Source of the DNA: Phoronis australis
Lineage: Eukaryota > Phoronida > Phoronidae
Direction: 5' to 3'
Assembly: GCA_002633005.1 (NCBI GenBank)
Contig: NMRA01000044.1
Coordinates: forward strand, 1,022,248-1,067,451
Length of the DNA stretch: 45,204 nucleotides
Part shown: one piece after another, positions 44,401-45,204 of the stretch
Layout: every line of letters starts with the position of its first letter
Numbering within the stretch: position 1 is the first letter of the stretch
The notes under the pieces: generated by a model
The model's database searches: none
The model's input: the letters and a program-made list of their open reading frames with translations, nothing else
What the model was told of the DNA's origin: nothing
Translations under genes and position numbers: made by a program

Positions 44401-44585
44401 CTGCTCTACCCATGCCATTGATTTAATGTTCTTTCATTTAATTCTTCTCAAACAGTCAGAAAGAAGGCAGCCTCAAGCTCTTCAAGGTCACCTTCACCAC
44501 CGAAACGTGGTCAGCCATCACCGCGGCGACGCTCTGTTTCTCCACGGCGCCGGTCACCATCACCTAGACGACGTAGTCCTGACAG
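32470..44585 (+). CDS. SRRM1: SRRM1 (serine/arginine repetitive matrix 1), 5' part; gene runs off the window
   Basis: Eleven coding exons: 32470-32493, 34724-34813, 35506-35628, 37294-37464, 38155-38264, 38992-39237, 40862-40942, 41962-42396, 43017-43125, 43919-44030 and 44456-44585. All have GT-AG sites and agreeing phases, giving 543 codons so far. SRRM1 (SRm160) is a nuclear splicing coactivator and exon-junction-complex-associated protein. The N terminus (MTDAGFFK, GTSADQDNRFSDKKKK) and the PWI domain (IDMTKVNLDTLKPWITQRV... to KFLEQKKEEIRKKQ) align end to end with the vertebrate protein. A charged coiled segment, then RS/SPRRR repeats, a poly-Ser block and YRNRADSDSSSEDE follow in the order known for SRRM1. 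The last visible exon ends in phase 2 at a GTTTGT donor. The C terminus is missing from the window. Confidence 0.95.
32773..34249. mobile_element. Outer inverted-repeat element interrupted by a second element
   Basis: Left arm about 32773-32961 and right arm about 34077-34249 are inverted copies. Both contain CAATTGTTTACA or its variant, ATGACTTAGACATATGATTT, TGGTATCGTTCGATTCCTCG and CCGCCATGTT. Arms have diverged with small indels. The flanks share CTTTGG (32767-32772 and 34250-34255), a possible 6-bp target duplication. The unpaired centre is split by the inner element and its duplication. No transposase is seen. Confidence 0.65.
33224..33892. mobile_element. 669-bp foldback element with 313-bp inverted arms and 8-bp target duplication
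   Basis: The arms 33224-33536 and 33580-33892 are inverted copies centred on 33558, differing at only a few bases, around a 43-nt loop. The ends are CACAGGCGTCC and GGACGCCTGTG. GTCAAATG occurs immediately outside both ends (33216-33223 and 33893-33900), a perfect 8-bp target duplication. It codes for nothing: the two mirror 85-codon frames are a by-product of the palindrome. An 8-bp duplication suits hAT or P-type transposases, but the end sequence is not a clear hAT consensus. Confidence 0.88.
35430..35490 (+). repeat. SINE tail module (CTCGCCNATAACGTT)
   Basis: ACTTTTCTCGCCGATAACGT and the following TATTTTAAAG match the modules at 23,980-24,005 and 37,795-37,825. It sits directly upstream of SRRM1 exon 3. 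Confidence 0.4.
35506..37464 (+). CDS. SRRM1: SRRM1 exons 3-4: PWI domain
   Basis: Exon 3 (35506-35628) gives IDMTKVNLDTLKPWITQRVT with the diagnostic PWI triad, then EFIFNQLENR. Exon 4 (37294-37464) starts FPDGKELQINVTGFLNGKNA and ends IPAKFLEQKKEEIRKKQ. Together they form the four-helix nucleic-acid-binding PWI fold without gaps relative to the vertebrate domain as I know it. One visible difference is GEDDDV where vertebrates have GFEDDV. Both exons are phase 0 on both sides. Confidence 0.93.
35961..36095. repeat. Three tandem copies of a 45-bp minisatellite
   Basis: Units at 35961-36005, 36006-36050 and 36051-36095, each containing AAATGAACAGCTGTCATTTA, with a few substitutions between units. 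In SRRM1 intron 3. Confidence 0.85.
36100..37290 (+). other. Remainder of SRRM1 intron 3
   Basis: No exon supported. The plus-strand frame at 36626-36907 and others here lack motifs and suitable splice sites. Confidence 0.6.
37710..37830 (+). repeat. tRNA-derived SINE in SRRM1 intron 4
   Basis: GAGTTCAGATCC (about 37758-37769) is a B-box-like motif and TTTAGCAAGTAAAG about 40 nt upstream is A-box-like. It is followed by the family module TTTTTCTCGCCAATAGTGTC. This copy links the tRNA-like head to the CTCGCC tail also seen at 24.0 and 35.5 kb. Confidence 0.55.
38155..38264 (+). CDS. SRRM1: SRRM1 exon 5: charged coiled segment after the PWI domain
   Basis: 110 nt, phase 0 to phase 2. It encodes EEQERIQANLKKKEEEIAQA then LKRERDEGEKKDDSPK, a Glu/Lys-rich probable helix. 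It changes the phase so that all following exons to exon 8 begin with the third base of an AG|N arginine or serine codon. Confidence 0.9.
38992..39237 (+). CDS. SRRM1: SRRM1 exon 6: first RS block
   Basis: 246 nt, phase 2 on both sides. It encodes KRSRSRSGSRSRRSRRKSAE, then basic/Ser-rich sequence and an acidic end with GQGSPDKADEEKDGQGSPK. A symmetric exon, so skipping keeps the frame. Confidence 0.9.
39571..39650. repeat. Two tandem 40-bp units
   Basis: 39571-39610 and 39611-39650 are a direct duplication of GTCTCAACAATACTTAGGTA plus the next 20 bases, with a single difference (CGCATATC versus CACATATC). In SRRM1 intron 6. Confidence 0.85.
39700..40861 (+). other. Remainder of SRRM1 intron 6
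   Basis: AT-rich, no exon or RNA gene seen. Ends at acceptor TTGCACAG|C before exon 7. Confidence 0.6.
40862..40942 (+). CDS. SRRM1: SRRM1 exon 7: short acidic segment
   Basis: 81 nt, phase 2 on both sides. It encodes STDVKKGESGDEEEETGENS then DKKSRS. Framed by a TTGCACAG acceptor and AG|GTAAAG donor. A small symmetric exon and thus a candidate cassette. Confidence 0.85.
41065..41876. mobile_element. Tourist-like (PIF/Harbinger-type) non-autonomous element, copy 1
   Basis: 812 bp. Left end GGGCTGTTCCAGTAAAATTC and right end complementary to GGGCTGTTCCAGCAACATCT, both followed inward by a GGGAGGGG block. It is flanked by TAA (41062-41064 and 41877-41879), the TWA-type 3-bp duplication of PIF/Harbinger elements. 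The interior has no transposase frame. It fills most of SRRM1 intron 7. Confidence 0.75.
41962..42396 (+). CDS. SRRM1: SRRM1 exon 8: main RS domain
   Basis: 435 nt, phase 2 on both sides. 145 codons dominated by SPRRRSRSPRRR-type repeats, e.g. KSPRRRSRSPRRRNSRSP and RRRSPSPRRRSPLRRRSPSP. RS/SP-rich segments are phosphorylated by SR-protein kinases and mediate contacts with other SR factors. The gene-strand frame is opposed by a long arginine/leucine minus frame that is only its shadow. Confidence 0.93.
43017..43125 (+). CDS. SRRM1: SRRM1 exon 9: poly-serine block
   Basis: 109 nt, phase 2 to phase 0. It encodes RGRSSSSSSSSSSSGSESPP, then PKAAAKKAAPAKQPDEK. The serine run corresponds to the S-rich block in the middle of vertebrate SRRM1. 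Confidence 0.88.
43406..43480. repeat. Old dispersed repeat (GTAAGGAACAA-type)
   Basis: CTAAGGAACAATTTGAAACC followed by AGC and later GGTGGGTTTAT matches 11372-11455, and in its first half 10574-10640. The copies have diverged. In SRRM1 intron 9. Confidence 0.45.
43919..44030 (+). CDS. SRRM1: SRRM1 exon 10: YRNR-SSSEDE segment
   Basis: 112 nt, phase 0 to phase 1. It encodes AEEGEDSSKTAGKAGRHYRN, then RADSDSSSEDETEVKKPG. The order Tyr-Arg-x-x then Ser-rich SSSEDE matches the QYRRQ...SSSSSEDE region of vertebrate SRRM1. Confidence 0.88.
44456..44585 (+). CDS. SRRM1: SRRM1 exon 11: second SPRRR block, last exon in window
   Basis: 130 nt, phase 1 to phase 2. It encodes VRKKAASSSRSPSPPKRGQP, then SPRRRSVSPRRRSPSPRRRS. 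The donor AG|GTTTGT has a T at +3. Coding continues beyond the window. Confidence 0.87.
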
Positions 44586-44699
44586 GTTTGTGTGTTACCG
44601 GTATACACACTTTGCATTCTAAAGTTGCCAGCTTGTTAGTGAAACAAACAAAATCTGCGTTGACTAAGTTGGTTCTTTCCACTGGCAATAGTCGGAGTA

Positions 44700-44775
44700 A
44701 CGTGCCCATATTTTGAGAACCAGTTTGATGCCCGTAATTCAATGGAGAAAACTGGTTCTCAAAATTCGGGCATGT
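44700..44775. mobile_element. 76-bp hairpin element flanked by TA
   Basis: ACGTGCCCATATTTTGAGAA and CCAGTTT are mirrored by AAACTGG and TTCTCAAAATTCGGGCATGT, with about 27-bp arms and a loop of about 22 bp. TA occurs at both outer ends (44698-44699 and 44776-44777), as for Tc1/mariner-type insertions. It is in SRRM1 intron 11. Confidence 0.65.
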
Positions 44776-44861
44776 TATATCTGAACATTACCCTTTGCAT
44801 TTATAGCATAGTCTTTTTATGGTGCGTAACGGTTTGTTTCTTTTAATCGTGAACTACATGA

Positions 44862-45204
44862 GGGCTGTTCCAGTAAAATCCGTGTGGGAGGGGGGGGACG
44901 GCAGCAGAAATAAAAATTCATGGGTGGTGGTCTTCAGAAAAAAACTCAAATTATGGGTGGTCGTTCCTGTAAGAAGTGATGCATTAAAAATGGGTGGTAT
45001 TTTTTGACCTGTTAATGTTGATCCCAATAAAAAAGAGCCCATATTGCCAGTGAACAGAGTGCAATATGTTCACTAAGCCATTAAACAAGTCATGGGCAAC
45101 TTGATTTGAGTCAACTGTTTGTCTGCAGTCCTATTGAATTGAAGTTATGCAACACTAAACTGGTTTTAACACATATAAGAAAATTGATGATTTTTAAATA
45201 AAAA
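44862..45204. mobile_element. Tourist-like element, copy 2, cut by the window edge
   Basis: Starts GGGCTGTTCCAGTAAAATCC and follows copy 1 (41065) closely. It has one internal deletion of about 75 bp (after TGTTAATGTTGA) and then realigns (CCCATATTGCCAGTGAAC...). The left flank is TGA rather than TAA. The right end lies outside the window. Confidence 0.75.

Overview
The window is nuclear DNA of an invertebrate animal, probably marine. It has short exons with GT-AG introns, an animal-type U2 snRNA, an SRRM1 orthologue with a PWI domain, a ciliary outer-dynein-arm docking gene, and many short non-autonomous DNA transposons and tRNA-derived SINEs. The species cannot be told from what I can see. 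There are no bacterial operons, CRISPR arrays or phage modules. Most long open frames are chance frames or shadows, so genes were built by joining exons whose splice sites and reading phases agree.

Left edge (1-3.8 kb): the first coding exon of an ODAD1/CCDC114-like gene on the minus strand, with an upstream splice donor for a noncoding exon and an RFX X-box, is followed by a plus-strand U2 snRNA gene and two copies of a short GC-rich repeat. Region 4.8-14 kb: a seven-exon minus-strand gene for an unrecognised, low-complexity, acidic/basic protein. It has two tandemly duplicated 39-codon exons, one 753-nt repeat-filled exon that could be a cassette, and a basic AT-hook-like C terminus. A CCAAT box and a TCACGTGA E-box lie upstream of its ATG.

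Region 16.3-27.3 kb: a minus-strand gene for a small type I membrane protein (signal peptide, eight-cysteine ectodomain, one transmembrane helix, and a short candidate cytoplasmic tail), spread over about 10 kb with large introns full of repeats. Region 27.3-31.6 kb has no gene I can support. At 31.65-32.08 kb there is a striking array of CTTAAG-centred palindromes just upstream of SRRM1.

Region 32.4 kb to the end: SRRM1 on the plus strand, with 11 coding exons visible (PWI domain, coiled basic/acidic segment, RS domain) and the 3' end outside the window. Its introns hold a nested pair of inverted-repeat elements (the inner one a 669-bp foldback element with a perfect 8-bp target duplication), two copies of a Tourist-like element, a TA-flanked 76-bp hairpin, a 45-bp minisatellite and a tRNA-derived SINE. 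The main novelty candidates are the unknown tandem-exon gene, the orphan membrane protein, the nested foldback elements, the CTTAAG array and a three-copy element with CATGCGCRCACCC ends and 5-bp duplications.
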